A stretch of DNA of 64,000 bases from Azonexaceae bacterium s22 (lineage in GTDB: Bacteria; Pseudomonadota; Gammaproteobacteria; Burkholderiales; Rhodocyclaceae). The first letter of the stretch is position 1, and the number at the start of each line of letters is the position of its first letter. The stretch is from the NCBI GenBank assembly GCA_016617495.1, contig WYCU01000006.1, forward strand, positions 62,001 to 126,000, read 5' to 3'. A program made the translations under genes and the position numbers. Below the pieces are notes generated by a model, which was not told the DNA's origin, searched no databases, and worked only from the letters and a program-made list of their open reading frames with translations. Shown here in pieces: positions 22,292-34,406 of the stretch.

Positions 22292-22777
22292 ATGTCACGT
22301 TTTTCAGTGCTGCCGATTAGCCTTGCCGTAACGTTGATGGTGGCGGCGTGTTCCAACCCGCTGAATTATATCAACGCTTATAAGATCGACATTCAGCAAG
22401 GTAATGTGGTGACCCAGGAGGCGGTTGCCCAACTCAAACCCGGTCAGACACGAGAGCAGGTTCGTTACATCCTGGGTACGCCTGTGCTGACAGATGTCTT
22501 CCATCAACAGCGTTGGGATTATGTTTATAGCTACCGTGATGGTCGCACCGGTGCGACCATGACGCGGCACTTTTCCGTGTATTTCGATCAGGATAATCGC
22601 TTGGCGAAGGTGACTGGCGATGTCGCGCCTGCGGTCGCAGATGAACTGGGCGCTCCTGCCGCAAAGACACAATTGGTCGATCTGGGTAGTCTTCCTGCCG
22701 ATGGGTCAGGCAAGCCCTTGCCGCCGCCCGAGGGGCCTGGGTTTTTTGAGGGGCTACTGGATTCATTGGGATTTTGA
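22292..22777 (+). CDS. bamE: Outer membrane assembly factor BamE (SmpA/OmlA) lipoprotein
   Basis: This 161-residue lipoprotein of the BAM complex has a signal peptide ending in the lipobox VAAC near residues 17-20. The SmpA/OmlA fold follows: GNVVTQEAVAQLKPGQTREQVRYILGTPVLTDVFHQQRWDYVYSY is nearly canonical and is split here for description as LKPGQTREQVR and ILGTPVL plus RWDYVYSY. A Pro/Gly-rich C-terminal tail extends beyond the core. A TATGAT hexamer at 22246 may be its -10 box. dapB starts 3 bases after its stop. Confidence 0.95.
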   Translation: MSRFSVLPISLAVTLMVAACSNPLNYINAYKIDIQQGNVVTQEAVAQLKPGQTREQVRYILGTPVLTDVFHQQRWDYVYSYRDGRTGATMTRHFSVYFDQDNRLAKVTGDVAPAVADELGAPAAKTQLVDLGSLPADGSGKPLPPPEGPGFFEGLLDSLGF

Positions 22778-23587
<810 letters not shown>

Positions 23588-23639
23588 ATGTTGCTGCCGC
23601 GATTCGTTCGTTGGCAATAGGACAAGGTCCTCGGTTGGT

Positions 23640-23669
23640 TTGCCTGAAACACCTGTTTTCTGCTAAAAT
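23640..23669 (+). promoter_or_regulatory. Candidate sigma70 promoter for carA
   Basis: TTGCCT (23640-23645), an 18-base spacer and TAAAAT (23664-23669) form a plausible promoter that would start transcription near 23677, just before the leader hairpin. Confidence 0.5.
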
Positions 23670-23684
23670 TTAAAGGTTTAGAAA

Positions 23685-23719
23685 GCCCAAGCGGGGAGGT
23701 GAAAGCCTTCCCGCTTGGC
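23685..23719 (+). promoter_or_regulatory. carA leader hairpin
   Basis: The left arm 23685-23699 (GCCCAAGCGGGGAGG) pairs with the right arm 23706-23719 (CCTTCCCGCTTGGC) with one bulged C and one G-U pair around the loop TGAAAG. No T run follows, so it is not a simple terminator. It lies 34 bases before the carA GTG. Confidence 0.7.
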
Positions 23720-23753
23720 ACATGAATAAGCAAAAAATATCAGGAGAGCCGAC

Positions 23754-24911
23754 GTGTCGCTGCTGCCCTCAATTACACCCGCCATTCTCGCCCTCGCCGA
23801 CGGAACGGTATTCAAAGGGCAATCCATCGGCGCGCAAGGTGTTACCAGTGGAGAGGTGGTCTTTAATACGGCCATGTCGGGTTATCAGGAAATCCTGACC
23901 GATCCGTCCTATTGTCGCCAGATTGTGACGCTGACTTATCCGCATATCGGCAACACGGGTTGCAATGCCGAAGATTTCGAATCGAATGCCAATTATGCGG
24001 CGGGGCTGGTCATCCGCGATCTGCCGCTCGTGGCCTCCAATTGGCGTTGTCAGGATGATCTCTCGGCTTATTTGAAAAAGCACGGGATCGTGGCCATTGC
24101 AGGTATTGATACCCGCAAATTGACGCGCATTCTGAGGGAGAAAGGGGCGCAAGCTGGCTGTATTCTGGCTGGCGAAGTCGACGAGGCCAAGGCTTTGGCG
24201 ATGGCCAGGGCTTTTCCAGGGCTCTCGGGAATGGATTTGGCCAAGGTGGTGTCAGCCAAGGAGGCGTACGCCTGGGCTGAGGCCGAGTGGGCGCTGAAAG
24301 GCTACAAGCAACGTGGCGAAGAGCGTTTTCATGTGGTGGCCTACGATTTCGGCGTCAAGCGCAACATCCTGCGCATGCTGGCTGAGCGTGGCGTCAAGCT
24401 CACCGTTGTCCCGGCGCAAACACCAGCGGCCGACGTGATCGCGATGAAACCCGACGGCGTATTTCTTTCCAACGGCCCGGGCGACCCGGAGCCTTGTGAT
24501 TACGCAATTGGCGCCATTCGCGAATTTCTTGACCGGGGTATTCCGACATTCGGTATTTGTCTCGGCCATCAATTGCTCGCGCTGGCCTCCGGTGCGAAGA
24601 CGCTGAAGATGAAGTTCGGTCACCATGGTGCCAATCACCCGGTCAAGGACTTGGACTCCGGGCAGGTGCTCATCACCAGTCAGAACCACGGTTTTGCGGT
24701 GGATGGGGATTCCCTCCCGGCAAATCTGCGACCGACCCATGTGTCTTTGTTTGATGGCTCGCTCCAAGGCATTGCCCGTACCGATGTGCCGGCGTTCTCT
24801 TTCCAGGGGCACCCGGAAGCCAGTCCTGGTCCGCATGACGTTGCCTACCTGTTCGACCGTTTCATCGACATCATGACGCGTGGCGTGGCTGCGCTGAATA
24901 ACGCCCAATAA
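23754..24911 (+). CDS. carA: Carbamoyl-phosphate synthase small subunit
   Basis: This 385-residue glutaminase subunit supplies ammonia to CarB for arginine and pyrimidine synthesis. The N-terminal CPSase domain ([34 protein letters not shown]) is followed by a class I amidotransferase domain. There the catalytic cysteine is in [13 protein letters not shown], and the His/Glu pair is in [15 protein letters not shown]. The start is GTG 23754, preceded by AGGAGAGCCGAC. The leader carries a strong hairpin. carB follows after 25 bases. Confidence 0.97.
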   Translation: MSLLPSITPAILALADGTVFKGQSIGAQGVTSGEVVFNTAMSGYQEILTDPSYCRQIVTLTYPHIGNTGCNAEDFESNANYAAGLVIRDLPLVASNWRCQDDLSAYLKKHGIVAIAGIDTRKLTRILREKGAQAGCILAGEVDEAKALAMARAFPGLSGMDLAKVVSAKEAYAWAEAEWALKGYKQRGEERFHVVAYDFGVKRNILRMLAERGVKLTVVPAQTPAADVIAMKPDGVFLSNGPGDPEPCDYAIGAIREFLDRGIPTFGICLGHQLLALASGAKTLKMKFGHHGANHPVKDLDSGQVLITSQNHGFAVDGDSLPANLRPTHVSLFDGSLQGIARTDVPAFSFQGHPEASPGPHDVAYLFDRFIDIMTRGVAALNNAQ

Positions 24912-24936
24912 GCTGCGGCACAGAGAGAGAAACAAG

Positions 24937-27900
24937 ATGCCGAAACGTACAGACATTCAAAGCATTCTCATCATTGGCGCCGGTCCGATCATCATCGGCC
25001 AGGCCTGTGAATTCGACTACTCCGGCGCCCAGGCCTGCAAGGCCCTGCGCGAAGAGGGTTACAAGGTCATTCTGGTTAACTCCAATCCGGCAACGATCAT
25101 GACCGACCCGGAAATGGCCGATGTGACCTACATTGAGCCGATTACCTGGCAAGTGGTCGCCAAGATCATTGAGAAGGAGCGGCCCGATGCGCTGCTGCCG
25201 ACCATGGGGGGGCAGACTGCATTGAACTGCGCCCTCGACCTCGACCGCGAAGGCGTGCTCGAGAAGTTCGGCGTCGAACTGATCGGTGCTTCCAAGGAAG
25301 CCATCGACAAGGCTGAAGATCGCCAGAAGTTCAAGGACGCGATGACCAAGATCGGTCTCGGTTCTGCCAAGTCGGCGACTGCCCACAGCATGGAAGAGGC
25401 CTACCAGGTGCAGGCCGCCATCGGCTTCCCGACCATCATCCGTCCGTCTTTCACGCTGGGCGGCACCGGCGGTGGTATCGCCTACAACATGGAAGAGTTC
25501 GAGACCATCTGCAAGCGCGGCCTCGAAGCCTCGCCGACCAATGAGTTGCTGATCGAAGAGTCGCTGCTCGGCTGGAAGGAATATGAAATGGAAGTTGTTC
25601 GCGACAAGGCGGACAACTGCATCATCGTCTGTTCCATCGAGAACCTCGATCCGATGGGTGTGCACACCGGCGACTCGATCACCGTTGCCCCAGCCCAGAC
25701 GTTGACCGACAAGGAATACCAACTGCTGCGTAACGCCTCCATCGCCGTCCTGCGCGAAATTGGCGTCGATACCGGCGGTTCCAACGTGCAGTTCTCGATC
25801 AATCCCAAGGATGGTCGCTGCATCGTCATCGAAATGAACCCGCGCGTTTCGCGTTCGTCGGCGCTGGCCTCCAAGGCCACCGGCTTCCCAATTGCCAAGA
25901 TCGCCGCCAAGCTGTCAGTCGGCTATACGCTCGACGAGCTGACCAACGACATCACCGGCGGCAAGACGCCGGCTTCGTTCGAGCCGTCGATCGATTATGT
26001 TGTGACCAAGGTGCCGCGTTTCGCTTTCGAGAAATTCCCGCAGGCCGATAACACGCTGACCACCCAGATGAAATCTGTGGGCGAAGTGATGGCCATGGGC
26101 CGTACCTTCCAGGAGTCGCTGCAAAAAGCGCTACGTGGCCTCGAAGTTGGTGTTGATGGCTTCAACCTCAAGTCGGTTGACCCGGCCACCATTGACGAGC
26201 AATTGGCGCGTCCGTCGCCGGATCGTTTGTGGTACGTCGCCGATGCCTTCGGCGTTGGTATGAGCGTCGAGAAGGTCTTTGAGCTGACCAAGATTGATCC
26301 GTGGTTCCTGGTTCAGATCAAGGAAATCGTAGATCTCGAGCTGGCCGTGGAAAAACGCGAGTTTTCTTCATTGACCGCTGAAGAGCTGCGTTTCCTGAAG
26401 AAAAAGGGCTTCTCGGATCGTCGTCTGGCTTATCTGCTCAAGACCAACGAGTCGGAATTCCGCAAGCGTCGCCACGAACTGGGTGTGCGCCCGGTTTACA
26501 AGCGTGTCGATACCTGCGCTGCCGAATTCTCGACCAATACCGCCTACATGTACTCGACCTACGAGGACGAGTGCGAGGCCAATCCGACCGACAAAAAGAA
26601 GATCATGGTGTTGGGCGGTGGCCCGAACCGCATCGGTCAGGGCATCGAATTCGATTACTGCTGTGTGCATGCCGCCATGGCCATGCGCGAAGATGGTTAC
26701 GAGACCATCATGGTCAACTGTAATCCGGAAACCGTTTCCACCGACTACGATACTTCCGACCGCCTCTATTTTGAGCCGCTGACGCTGGAAGATGTGCTGG
26801 AAATCTGCGCCATCGAAAAGCCGGAAGGTGTGATCGTCCAGTACGGTGGCCAAACCCCGCTCAAGCTGGCCTTGGCCCTCGAGGCCAATGGTGTGCCGAT
26901 CATCGGTACGACGCCGGAATCCATCGACATCGCCGAAGACCGTGAGCGCTTCCAGAAGCTGCTGCACGATCTCGGCCTGAAACAGCCGCCTAACCGCACC
27001 GCCCGTACCGAAGCTGAAGCCTTGGCACTGGCCGCCGAAATTGGTTATCCGCTGGTCGTTCGCCCGTCTTATGTGCTGGGTGGCCGCGCCATGGAGATCG
27101 TCCATGAGCAGAAAGACCTCGAGCGTTACATGCGTGAAGCGGTCAAGGTTTCCAACGATTCGCCAGTGCTGCTCGATCGTTTCCTGAACGATGCGGTGGA
27201 GTGCGATGTCGATGCCCTCTCCGATGGCGAAGACGTCATCATCGGTGGCGTGATGGAGCATATTGAGCAAGCTGGCGTGCATTCGGGCGATTCAGCCTGT
27301 TCGCTGCCGCCGTACTCGTTGTCAGCCGCCGTTCAGGATGAGCTGCGTCGTCAGACCAAGCTTATGGCCAAGGCCCTCAATGTCTGCGGTTTGATGAACG
27401 TGCAGTTCGCCATCAAGGACAACGAAGTCTACGTGCTGGAGGTTAACCCGCGCGCTTCCCGTACCGTGCCTTACGTTTCCAAGGCGACCGGTCTACAACT
27501 GGCCAAAATTGCTGCACGCTGCATGTCCGGCAAGAGCTTGAAGGCCCAGGGCGTGACCAAGGAAGTCATCCCCCCGTATTTCTCGGTCAAGGAGGCTGTC
27601 TTCCCGTTCGTCAAGTTCCCGGGCGTCGATACGATTCTTGGGCCGGAAATGAAGTCTACTGGTGAAGTCATGGGCGTGGGTACGACCTTCGCCGAGGCCT
27701 TTGTCAAATCGCAACTGGCTGCCGGGGTCAAATTGCCGCGTTCAGGCAAGGTCTTCCTGTCGATCAAGGATAGCGATAAACCGAAAGCTATTGAAATTGC
27801 CCGCCATCTGCACCTTGCCGGGTTCCAGTTGGTGGCTACGCGCGGTACAGCCAAGGCAATTGAAGCGGCTGGATTGCCGGTGCTTGCCGTCAACAAGGTT

Positions 27901-28143
27901 ACCGAAGGTCGGCCGCACATCGTCGATATGATCAAGAATGGCGAAATCGCCCTCATCATCAACACGGTCGAGGAAAAACGTCAGGCGATCAACGACTCGC
28001 GTTCGATTCGTACGTCCGGTCTGCAGGCTCGGGTGACGATGTACACCACGATCTGGGGGGCGGAAGCCGCTGCGGAAGGCATCCGGCATCTCGGCGAACT
28101 GGTGGTCTATCCGATTCAGGAATTGCATCAACAACTGCATTAA
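24937..28143 (+). CDS. carB: Carbamoyl-phosphate synthase large subunit
   Basis: This 1068-residue synthetase makes carbamoyl phosphate from bicarbonate, ammonia and two ATP. Two homologous ATP-grasp halves are clear: [21 protein letters not shown] with [12 protein letters not shown] opens the first, and [20 protein letters not shown] with [21 protein letters not shown] opens the second. A C-terminal MGS-like allosteric domain follows (about 940-1068, [25 protein letters not shown]). Length is normal for the family. Its strongly biased codon use fits a highly expressed gene. Confidence 0.98.
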   Translation: MPKRTDIQSILIIGAGPIIIGQACEFDYSGAQACKALREEGYKVILVNSNPATIMTDPEMADVTYIEPITWQVVAKIIEKERPDALLPTMGGQTALNCALDLDREGVLEKFGVELIGASKEAIDKAEDRQKFKDAMTKIGLGSAKSATAHSMEEAYQVQAAIGFPTIIRPSFTLGGTGGGIAYNMEEFETICKRGLEASPTNELLIEESLLGWKEYEMEVVRDKADNCIIVCSIENLDPMGVHTGDSITVAPAQTLTDKEYQLLRNASIAVLREIGVDTGGSNVQFSINPKDGRCIVIEMNPRVSRSSALASKATGFPIAKIAAKLSVGYTLDELTNDITGGKTPASFEPSIDYVVTKVPRFAFEKFPQADNTLTTQMKSVGEVMAMGRTFQESLQKALRGLEVGVDGFNLKSVDPATIDEQLARPSPDRLWYVADAFGVGMSVEKVFELTKIDPWFLVQIKEIVDLELAVEKREFSSLTAEELRFLKKKGFSDRRLAYLLKTNESEFRKRRHELGVRPVYKRVDTCAAEFSTNTAYMYSTYEDECEANPTDKKKIMVLGGGPNRIGQGIEFDYCCVHAAMAMREDGYETIMVNCNPETVSTDYDTSDRLYFEPLTLEDVLEICAIEKPEGVIVQYGGQTPLKLALALEANGVPIIGTTPESIDIAEDRERFQKLLHDLGLKQPPNRTARTEAEALALAAEIGYPLVVRPSYVLGGRAMEIVHEQKDLERYMREAVKVSNDSPVLLDRFLNDAVECDVDALSDGEDVIIGGVMEHIEQAGVHSGDSACSLPPYSLSAAVQDELRRQTKLMAKALNVCGLMNVQFAIKDNEVYVLEVNPRASRTVPYVSKATGLQLAKIAARCMSGKSLKAQGVTKEVIPPYFSVKEAVFPFVKFPGVDTILGPEMKSTGEVMGVGTTFAEAFVKSQLAAGVKLPRSGKVFLSIKDSDKPKAIEIARHLHLAGFQLVATRGTAKAIEAAGLPVLAVNKVTEGRPHIVDMIKNGEIALIINTVEEKRQAINDSRSIRTSGLQARVTMYTTIWGAEAAAEGIRHLGELVVYPIQELHQQLH

Positions 28144-28159
28144 TACTAACCAACTCTGG

Positions 28160-28199
28160 CCGCCGGGTTGCCTTTTCGGGCGCCGGCGGTCTTGTTTTT
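28160..28199 (+). terminator. Probable carB terminator
   Basis: A CCGCCGG / CCGGCGG stem (28160-28166 with 28183-28189) has a 16-base loop and is followed by TCTTGTTTTTG. It lies between the carB stop and greA and may only partly separate the two genes. Confidence 0.5.
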
Positions 28200-28212
28200 G
28201 CTGGGTAAGACG

Positions 28213-28689
28213 ATGAGCAAAATTCCGTTAACCGTCATGGGCGCAGAGAAGCTGCGTGAAGAACTGCACCGCCTGAAAACCGTCGATCGTCCAGCAGTCA
28301 TTGCTGCCATCGCGGAAGCGCGCTCACACGGCGATCTTTCCGAAAATGCCGAATATGATGCGGCAAAGGAGCGCCAAGGGTTTATCGAAGGGCGAATTCA
28401 GGAGGTTGAGGGCAAGCTTTCCAACGCTCAGATTATCGATCCTAAATTGCTGGATGCCGATGGACGTTGCGTCTTTGGCGCTACGGTTGAGCTCGAAGAC
28501 CAGGATTCCGGCGATAGTGTGACTTATCAGATCGTTGGAGAAGACGAAGCCGATATCAAGGCTGGCAAAATCTCGGTATCTTCGCCTGTTGCTCGGGCGA
28601 TCATTGGAAAATACGCTGGGGACATCGCTCAAGTACAAGCGCCCGGCGGGCTCCGGGAATACGAAATCATCGACGTTCGCTACGAGTGA
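28213..28689 (+). CDS. greA: Transcription elongation factor GreA
   Basis: This 158-residue factor rescues backtracked RNA polymerase by stimulating transcript cleavage. The N-terminal coiled coil holds the acidic tip ([20 protein letters not shown]) and the C-terminal FKBP-like domain ends with the family pattern [18 protein letters not shown] 28213 gives the canonical start [18 protein letters not shown]; an upstream frame to 28168 is rejected. Its stop overlaps the start of the DUF4149 gene (GTGA). Confidence 0.97.
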   Translation: MSKIPLTVMGAEKLREELHRLKTVDRPAVIAAIAEARSHGDLSENAEYDAAKERQGFIEGRIQEVEGKLSNAQIIDPKLLDADGRCVFGATVELEDQDSGDSVTYQIVGEDEADIKAGKISVSSPVARAIIGKYAGDIAQVQAPGGLREYEIIDVRYE

Positions 28690-29156
28690 CACGATTGCGC
28701 CGACTGGGAGAGTCGCTCTATGTTTTGTCGCTTGCGCTGTGGGTGGGCGGCATGTGGGTTGTGGGCTATCTCGTAGTTCCCGCATTGTTCGCCAATCTGG
28801 GGGATCGACAGTTGGCGGGAAATTTGGCTGGTCGTCTCCTTGCGCAAATTGCCTGGGTCGGCTTGGTGGTTTCGGTGTATGCGCTGACGTTTCTTTTCAG
28901 CCGGTGGGGCGCTTCCCTGTTCCGTCGGCCCGTGTTCTGGCTACATTTGTTGTTGGCAGCGCTGGTGGCAGCCAATCTGTTTGGCCTGCAACCTCTTATG
29001 GCACAGCTCAAAGCCGAAGCTTCGCCACTCGATGTCATGGAAAGCGCAATGCGTGACCGATTCGTGATGTGGCACGGCATTTCCAGCGTGCTTTATGTGC
29101 TCCAGAGCCTCCTTGGGGGAGCCGTGGTGCTCTGGAGTGTTAGAGACCAGCGGTAG
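28686..29156 (+). CDS. DUF4149 (TMEM205-like) membrane protein
   Basis: This 156-residue protein has about four transmembrane helices ([59 protein letters not shown]; a C-terminal [15 protein letters not shown]). It fits the DUF4149 family, whose members have a conserved GxMW-type first helix and no established function. It starts with GTG 28686 overlapping the greA stop, so translation is probably coupled. It ends just before the oppositely oriented yhbY. Confidence 0.75.
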   Translation: MTRLRRLGESLYVLSLALWVGGMWVVGYLVVPALFANLGDRQLAGNLAGRLLAQIAWVGLVVSVYALTFLFSRWGASLFRRPVFWLHLLLAALVAANLFGLQPLMAQLKAEASPLDVMESAMRDRFVMWHGISSVLYVLQSLLGGAVVLWSVRDQR

Positions 29157-29160
29157 TCCG

Positions 29161-29517
29161 TCAGCCTTGAAAGCTACGCTTGGTGCGACGAGGCCCGGAT
29201 TTGGTTTTTGCCATTTTTTTGGCGTCGACCGCGACAGTTTCTGCTTTCGGTATTGGGCGGAAAACGACGAGCAGTTTGCCGATATGTTGAACAGCGGCGG
29301 CACCGAGTTCTTCGCAAATGCGCGCGAGATAGGCCTCGCGATCTTCGCGACTGTCGCCGTAAACGCGAATTTTGATCAACTCGTGTGCTGAAAGGTTCAT
29401 GTCGATTTCGCGCATCACGGAATCCGAAAGCCCATTTTCCGCAATGGACACAACGGGATTCAGGGAATGAGCACGAGCCCGTAATTCGCGGCGCTCGACA
29501 GAGGATAATTGCAGCAT
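29161..29517 (-). CDS. yhbY: Ribosome assembly RNA-binding protein YhbY (CRS1-YhbY domain)
   Basis: This 118-residue protein binds pre-50S particles. The CRS1-YhbY fold is visible: LSSVERRELRARAHSLNPVVSIAENGLS, LIKIRVYGDSREDREAYLARICEELGA and VQHIGKLLVVFRP, with the GxxG-type loop. A short basic C-terminal tail (KKMAKTKSGPRRTKRSF) follows. ATG 29517 has a GAAAGG site six bases upstream and is preferred to TTG 29523. It is divergent from rlmE with only 32 bases between, the usual yhbY/rlmE arrangement. The 3' coding part contains a repeat copy. Confidence 0.93.
   Translation of the reverse strand: MLQLSSVERRELRARAHSLNPVVSIAENGLSDSVMREIDMNLSAHELIKIRVYGDSREDREAYLARICEELGAAAVQHIGKLLVVFRPIPKAETVAVDAKKMAKTKSGPRRTKRSFQG
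29224..29236 (-). repeat. TGTCGCGGTCGAC repeat, copy 4
   Basis: Exact 13-mer on the minus strand inside yhbY, read there as TVAVDA, followed by GCC and an A7 tract. Confidence 0.8.
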
Positions 29518-29549
29518 AGTCAACCTTTCAAAAACGGTATTTTACCCGA

Positions 29550-30170
29550 ATGAAACGAACCAGAACCAGCAAGGCCTGGATGCAGGAACATGTAAACGAT
29601 CCCTATGTGCAGCTCGCCAAGAAAGAAGGCTGGCGTTCCCGGGCGGCCTTCAAGTTGATGGAGATCGATGACAAGGACAAATTGCTCAAGCGAGGCGAAG
29701 TGGTCGTTGACCTGGGGGCAACACCCGGGGGATGGTCACAGGTTGCGGTCAAACGCGTGGGCGATGGCGGGCTGGTATTTGCGCTCGACCTTCTGGAGAT
29801 GGACCCCATACATGGCGTCAAATTCATTCAGGGCGATTTTCGCGAGGACGATGTTCTTCAGCAGTTGGAAAACTTGCTCGGAGATCGGCGCGTTGGTCTT
29901 GTAATGTCGGACATGGCCCCCAATATGTCGGGTGTACCGCTCGTCGATCAGGCGCGGGTCATGCACTTGGCAGAGCTTGGTTTGGAGTTTTCGAAAGCGC
30001 ACTTGAAACCGGATGGTGCTTTCTTGGTCAAAGTTTTCCAAGGGACCGATTACGAGGCTTTCCTCAAAATGATGCGGGAAACGTTCAAAACGGTGATGGT
30101 GCGAAAACCGGACGCCTCGCGTGATCGAAGTCCAGAGCTATATTTGCTTGGACGTGTTTTGAAGTCGTAG
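29550..30170 (+). CDS. rlmE: 23S rRNA 2'-O-ribose U2552 methyltransferase RlmE (FtsJ/RrmJ)
   Basis: This 206-residue SAM-dependent methyltransferase acts on the A-loop of 50S subunits. The N-terminus has the family [27 protein letters not shown] with catalytic lysine. The SAM motif [26 protein letters not shown] and the later [12 protein letters not shown] lysine complete the K-D-K-E active site. It lies just upstream of ftsH, as in many proteobacteria. Confidence 0.96.
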   Translation: MKRTRTSKAWMQEHVNDPYVQLAKKEGWRSRAAFKLMEIDDKDKLLKRGEVVVDLGATPGGWSQVAVKRVGDGGLVFALDLLEMDPIHGVKFIQGDFREDDVLQQLENLLGDRRVGLVMSDMAPNMSGVPLVDQARVMHLAELGLEFSKAHLKPDGAFLVKVFQGTDYEAFLKMMRETFKTVMVRKPDASRDRSPELYLLGRVLKS

Positions 30171-30221
30171 TTTGTTTAGAATGACGTTTTTATCGCTCGA
30201 CGTAGTCAAAGGAGAGCAAGC

Positions 30222-32102
30222 TTGAACAATATGTTCAAAAATCTCGCAATCTGGCTGGTCATTGGCTTGGTGCTGATGACGGTTTTCAATAGTTTCAACA
30301 ACCGTCAGCCGGCAACCGGCGCTGTTGCCTATTCCCAGTTCATCGAAGAGGTGAAACAGGGGCGGATTTCGAGCGTGGTCATGGAAGGGCGTACCCTGAA
30401 AGCCACCACGTCCGAAGGTAAGCGCATTACCTCGTACGCGCCACCTGATCTCTGGTTGGTTTCCGACCTCCTCAAGAATGGTGTCAAGGTCGAGGCCAAG
30501 CCGGAGGAAGAGCCGTCATTCCTGATGAATATTTTCGTCAGCTGGTTCCCGATGCTTCTCCTGATTGGCGTTTGGGTCTTTTTCATGCGGCAGATGCAGG
30601 GCGGCGGACGGGGCGGTGCTTTCTCGTTCGGAAAGTCTCGTGCTCGCATGATGGATGAATCGAGCAACACCATTACGTTTGCCGATGTTGCCGGCTGTGA
30701 CGAGGCTAAGGAAGACGTTCAGGAACTGGTCGATTTTCTGCGTGACCCTTCAAAATTCCAGAAGCTGGGTGGTCGTATCCCGAAGGGTGTGCTGATGGTC
30801 GGCAATCCCGGTACCGGGAAGACCTTGCTTGCCAAGGCAATTGCCGGTGAGGCCAAGGTGCCGTTCTTCAGTATCTCCGGCTCCGATTTTGTCGAAATGT
30901 TCGTTGGTGTCGGTGCCGCACGTGTTCGTGACATGTTCGAGAATGCAAAGAAGCACGCGCCTTGCATCATCTTCATCGATGAAATCGATGCGGTTGGCCG
31001 TCATCGCGGTGCAGGTCTGGGCGGCGGCAACGACGAGCGGGAGCAAACGCTTAACCAGCTGCTTGTCGAAATGGATGGATTTGAAGGACACACAGGCATC
31101 ATCGTCATTGCGGCGACCAACCGGCCAGATATTCTTGATCCCGCACTCCTTCGTCCGGGGCGCTTTGACCGCCAGGTTGTGGTGCCTTTGCCTGACATTC
31201 GCGGGCGTGAAGAGATTCTCAAGGTGCATATGCGCAAGGTGCCCATCGCAGGTGACGTCAAGGCGGACATCATCGCGCGGGGTACGCCGGGCTTTTCCGG
31301 TGCTGACTTGGCAAACCTTGTAAACGAAGCTTCGCTGTTTGCCGCGCGTGCCAACAAACGTCTCGTCGACATGGAAGATTTTGAAAAGGCCAAAGACAAG
31401 ATCATGATGGGTGCGGAGCGCCGCAGCATGGTCATGACGGAGGAGGAGAAGCGCAACACGGCTTATCACGAATCCGGCCATGCTGTCGTAGCCAAGCTTG
31501 TTCCCAAGTCCGATCCGGTGCACAAGGTCACGATCATTCCTCGGGGACGGGCGCTGGGGGTTACGATGCAGCTTCCCGAGCAGGACCGTTACGCCTACGA
31601 TAAAGAATACCTGATGAGTCGAATTGCGGTGCTTTTCGGCGGGCGTATCGCTGAAGAGCTGTTCATGAACCAGATGACGACCGGTGCATCCAATGATTTC
31701 GAGCGTGCCACGGCAATGGCGCGGGACATGGTGACGCGTTATGGCATGTCCGAGCTGGGCGTCATGGTTTATGGCGAAAATGAGGGTGAGGTTTTCCTGG
31801 GGCGCTCGGTGACTCAACACAAGAATGTTTCTGAAGCGACCATGCAGAAGGTGGACTCGGAAATTCGTCGCATCATCGATCAGCAATATGCGCTCGCACG
31901 CAAGTTGCTGGATGAAAACCGTGACAAGGTCGAGGCAATGACCAAGGCCTTGCTGGAGTGGGAAACGATTGATGCCGAGCAGATCGATGACATTATGGCG
32001 GGCAAGCCGCCACGCCCTCCCAAGCCTTCTCAGGGGGCGGCTCGTCCGCAGCCTCCGGGCGATGCCTCTGGAGCCGAACCCAGCGCACCAGCGACTGCCT
32101 GA
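30222..32102 (+). CDS. ftsH: ATP-dependent zinc metalloprotease FtsH
   Basis: This 626-residue membrane-anchored AAA+ protease degrades misfolded membrane proteins, sigma32 and LpxC. Transmembrane helices lie at about 5-22 and 105-122 with a periplasmic domain between them. The AAA module has Walker A GNPGTGKT, Walker [10 protein letters not shown] and the [16 protein letters not shown]. The protease domain carries zinc-binding HESGH. The C-terminus is Pro/Ala-rich. I take TTG 30222 as start because GGAG lies seven bases before it; ATG 30231 is the alternative. Confidence 0.97.
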   Translation: MNNMFKNLAIWLVIGLVLMTVFNSFNNRQPATGAVAYSQFIEEVKQGRISSVVMEGRTLKATTSEGKRITSYAPPDLWLVSDLLKNGVKVEAKPEEEPSFLMNIFVSWFPMLLLIGVWVFFMRQMQGGGRGGAFSFGKSRARMMDESSNTITFADVAGCDEAKEDVQELVDFLRDPSKFQKLGGRIPKGVLMVGNPGTGKTLLAKAIAGEAKVPFFSISGSDFVEMFVGVGAARVRDMFENAKKHAPCIIFIDEIDAVGRHRGAGLGGGNDEREQTLNQLLVEMDGFEGHTGIIVIAATNRPDILDPALLRPGRFDRQVVVPLPDIRGREEILKVHMRKVPIAGDVKADIIARGTPGFSGADLANLVNEASLFAARANKRLVDMEDFEKAKDKIMMGAERRSMVMTEEEKRNTAYHESGHAVVAKLVPKSDPVHKVTIIPRGRALGVTMQLPEQDRYAYDKEYLMSRIAVLFGGRIAEELFMNQMTTGASNDFERATAMARDMVTRYGMSELGVMVYGENEGEVFLGRSVTQHKNVSEATMQKVDSEIRRIIDQQYALARKLLDENRDKVEAMTKALLEWETIDAEQIDDIMAGKPPRPPKPSQGAARPQPPGDASGAEPSAPATA

Positions 32103-32120
32103 TTAATCCATCTGATTTCA

Positions 32121-32146
32121 GGGCCGGGAAGGATCCCGGCCCTTTT
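32121..32146 (+). terminator. ftsH terminator
   Basis: A perfect 9-bp stem GGGCCGGGA / TCCCGGCCC with AGGA loop is followed by TTTT. It ends 8 bases before the folP start. Confidence 0.85.
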
Positions 32147-32154
32147 CATTTCCT

Positions 32155-32991
32155 ATGTCCTTTCTTCATTGCGGCACCTACCGTTTATCGTTACAAAACC
32201 CACTGATCATGGGGATCGTGAATTTAACCCCTGACTCGTTTTCCGGTGATGGCTTGGCGAGCGATACCAGGGCGGCGATCAGGCACGCCGAGTTCCAGTT
32301 GGCTTCCGGTGCGCATATTCTGGATGTTGGTGCAGAGTCGTCTCGCCCAGGGGCTATTCCTACGCCGGAAGAAGAGGAATTGCGCCGTTTGTTACCAGTG
32401 GTTCGTGAAATAGCCGGATGGGGGGTGCCGATTTCGGTAGATACCTATAAGCCTGCGGTCATGCGCGCGGTACTGGATGTCGGCGCCTCGATCATCAATG
32501 ACATTAGCGCACTGAGAGGCCCCGGGGCTTTGGAGGTGGTTGCAAGTAGCGATTGTGGCGTATGTCTAATGCACATGCAGCGCGACCCCCAAACAATGCA
32601 ATTGGCGCCAGCCTATTGCGATGTCGTGCGCGAAGTGGGCCACTTTTTGGAGTCGCGGATTCGCGAATGCGAGCGGATGGGAATCGACACAAACCGCCTG
32701 CTACTGGATCCGGGCTATGGTTTCGGTAAATCTTTGGAGCACAACATCACACTCTTCTGCCAGATGGGGGCGCTCTCAACACTGGGTTGCCCCTTGCTGG
32801 TTGGCGTGTCACGGAAGTCAATGCTCGGAGGCATTACGGGGCGTGAGGTTGACGAAAGAATGACGGCGAGCGTGGTTGCTGCTGTATTGGCTGCCCAGAA
32901 AGGTGCCAAAATCTTGCGTGTGCACGATGTGGCCGAAACCCGGGATGCATTGAGCGTACTGGCTGCCCTAGGAGATAACAATTGTGACTAG
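32155..32991 (+). CDS. folP: Dihydropteroate synthase
   Basis: This 278-residue enzyme condenses p-aminobenzoate with 6-hydroxymethyl-dihydropterin pyrophosphate in folate synthesis and is the sulfonamide target. Visible motifs are [16 protein letters not shown], the [16 protein letters not shown] loop, [20 protein letters not shown] and [15 protein letters not shown], with a C-terminal [14 protein letters not shown]. The ATG follows the ftsH terminator closely. Its stop overlaps the glmM GTG start by 8 bases, a coupling common to folP-glmM. Confidence 0.97.
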   Translation: MSFLHCGTYRLSLQNPLIMGIVNLTPDSFSGDGLASDTRAAIRHAEFQLASGAHILDVGAESSRPGAIPTPEEEELRRLLPVVREIAGWGVPISVDTYKPAVMRAVLDVGASIINDISALRGPGALEVVASSDCGVCLMHMQRDPQTMQLAPAYCDVVREVGHFLESRIRECERMGIDTNRLLLDPGYGFGKSLEHNITLFCQMGALSTLGCPLLVGVSRKSMLGGITGREVDERMTASVVAAVLAAQKGAKILRVHDVAETRDALSVLAALGDNNCD

Positions 32992-34336
32992 AAAATATTT
33001 CGGAACAGATGGGGTGCGTGGGCGCGTAGGCGAATCGCCGATTACCCCGGATTTTGCTATGCGCTTGGGATACGCGGCAGGCAAGGCCTTATTGAAGCAA
33101 GCGCTGGAAAGCGAAGGCGATAGGCCATCGGTGCTGATTGGCAAGGACACGAGGCTTTCAGGCTATATGCTTGAATCCGCGTTGGAGGCGGGGTTTTCTG
33201 CGGCCGGAGTTGATGTCTGCCTGGTCGGTCCAATGCCAACGCCAGCAGTCGCTTACCTGACGCGTGCGCTACGGTTGCAGGCAGGTATCGTTATTTCCGC
33301 GTCGCATAATCCTTACTACGATAACGGAATCAAATTTTTTTCCGCGCATGGTACAAAACTTCCAGATGAGGTTGAGTTGGCCATCGAAGCGGGAGTAGAT
33401 CAGCCGATGGCATGTGTTTCTTCGGCAGATCTGGGGCGGGCGATGCGCATCGAGGATGCCCGGGGACGCTATATCGAATTTTGTAAGAGTACATTTCCCA
33501 ACGATCTGGACTTGCGCGGCCTGAAAATTGTGGTCGATTGTGCACACGGGGCTGCATATCACATCGCGCCTTCGGTATTTCACGAATTGGGTGCGGAAGT
33601 GGTTGCGATAGGTGCTCAGCCCAACGGATTGAATATCAATGATGGTGTGGGTGCCACTGCCCCGAAGGCCCTTTGCGACGCCGTGCTGGCGCATCGCGCG
33701 GATTTGGGAATCGCGCTCGACGGTGATGCCGACCGTGTTCAGATGGTCGACGCACAAGGTCGCCTGTATGACGGTGATCAGGTTCTGTATGCCATCGTCC
33801 GCAATCGTGCCCGGCATGCCCCGGTTAAGGGTGTCGTTGGCACCTTGATGAGCAATCTTGCGTTGGAGCATGCGCTGTGCAAACTTGGTGTGCCGTTTGC
33901 TCGCGCCGCGGTTGGTGATCGCTATGTCGTGGAAATGTTGAGGGAAAAGGGTTGGCTGTATGGCGGGGAAAACTCTGGCCATATACTGGCGCTGGATCGC
34001 CATACGACTGGAGATGGCATCATCGCTGCGCTCCAGGTCCTTGCTGCCCTGCGTGAAGTTGGTGGCGAATTGAGCGAACTCTTGGGTGGTTTGCGCTTGT
34101 ACCCCCAAAAACTGATTAACGTTCCAATGGCTCGCGGATTCCCGTGGCGGGACGACCCGCAGATTCAGTGCGCTCTTGGGCAGGTCGAGGCGCGTATTGC
34201 CGGACGCGGCCGGGTGTTGCTGAGGGCATCAGGCACAGAGCCGCTCTTGCGGGTAATGGTCGAAGGCGAAGATGCACAAGAGGTTGCGACAACTGCGGAA
34301 TCATTGGCAGCGGTTGTTCGTGAGGTGGCAGCCTGA
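32984..34336 (+). CDS. glmM: Phosphoglucosamine mutase
   Basis: This 450-residue enzyme converts glucosamine-6-phosphate to glucosamine-1-phosphate for cell wall and LPS precursors. It opens with [21 protein letters not shown]. The phosphoserine loop is [16 protein letters not shown] (Ser near residue 105), metal binding is LDGDADR, the sugar loop is GGENSGH, and the phosphate site is [15 protein letters not shown]. The start is GTG 32984, inside the end of folP, supporting co-transcription with folP. Confidence 0.97.
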   Translation: MTRKYFGTDGVRGRVGESPITPDFAMRLGYAAGKALLKQALESEGDRPSVLIGKDTRLSGYMLESALEAGFSAAGVDVCLVGPMPTPAVAYLTRALRLQAGIVISASHNPYYDNGIKFFSAHGTKLPDEVELAIEAGVDQPMACVSSADLGRAMRIEDARGRYIEFCKSTFPNDLDLRGLKIVVDCAHGAAYHIAPSVFHELGAEVVAIGAQPNGLNINDGVGATAPKALCDAVLAHRADLGIALDGDADRVQMVDAQGRLYDGDQVLYAIVRNRARHAPVKGVVGTLMSNLALEHALCKLGVPFARAAVGDRYVVEMLREKGWLYGGENSGHILALDRHTTGDGIIAALQVLAALREVGGELSELLGGLRLYPQKLINVPMARGFPWRDDPQIQCALGQVEARIAGRGRVLLRASGTEPLLRVMVEGEDAQEVATTAESLAAVVREVAA

Positions 34337-34406
34337 ATGCGTTTGACCAATTTTGTGCTTGATCGCTATAATCCCAAGGTTTTTGCCAACGGAAAGTGTC
34401 GCGCGC

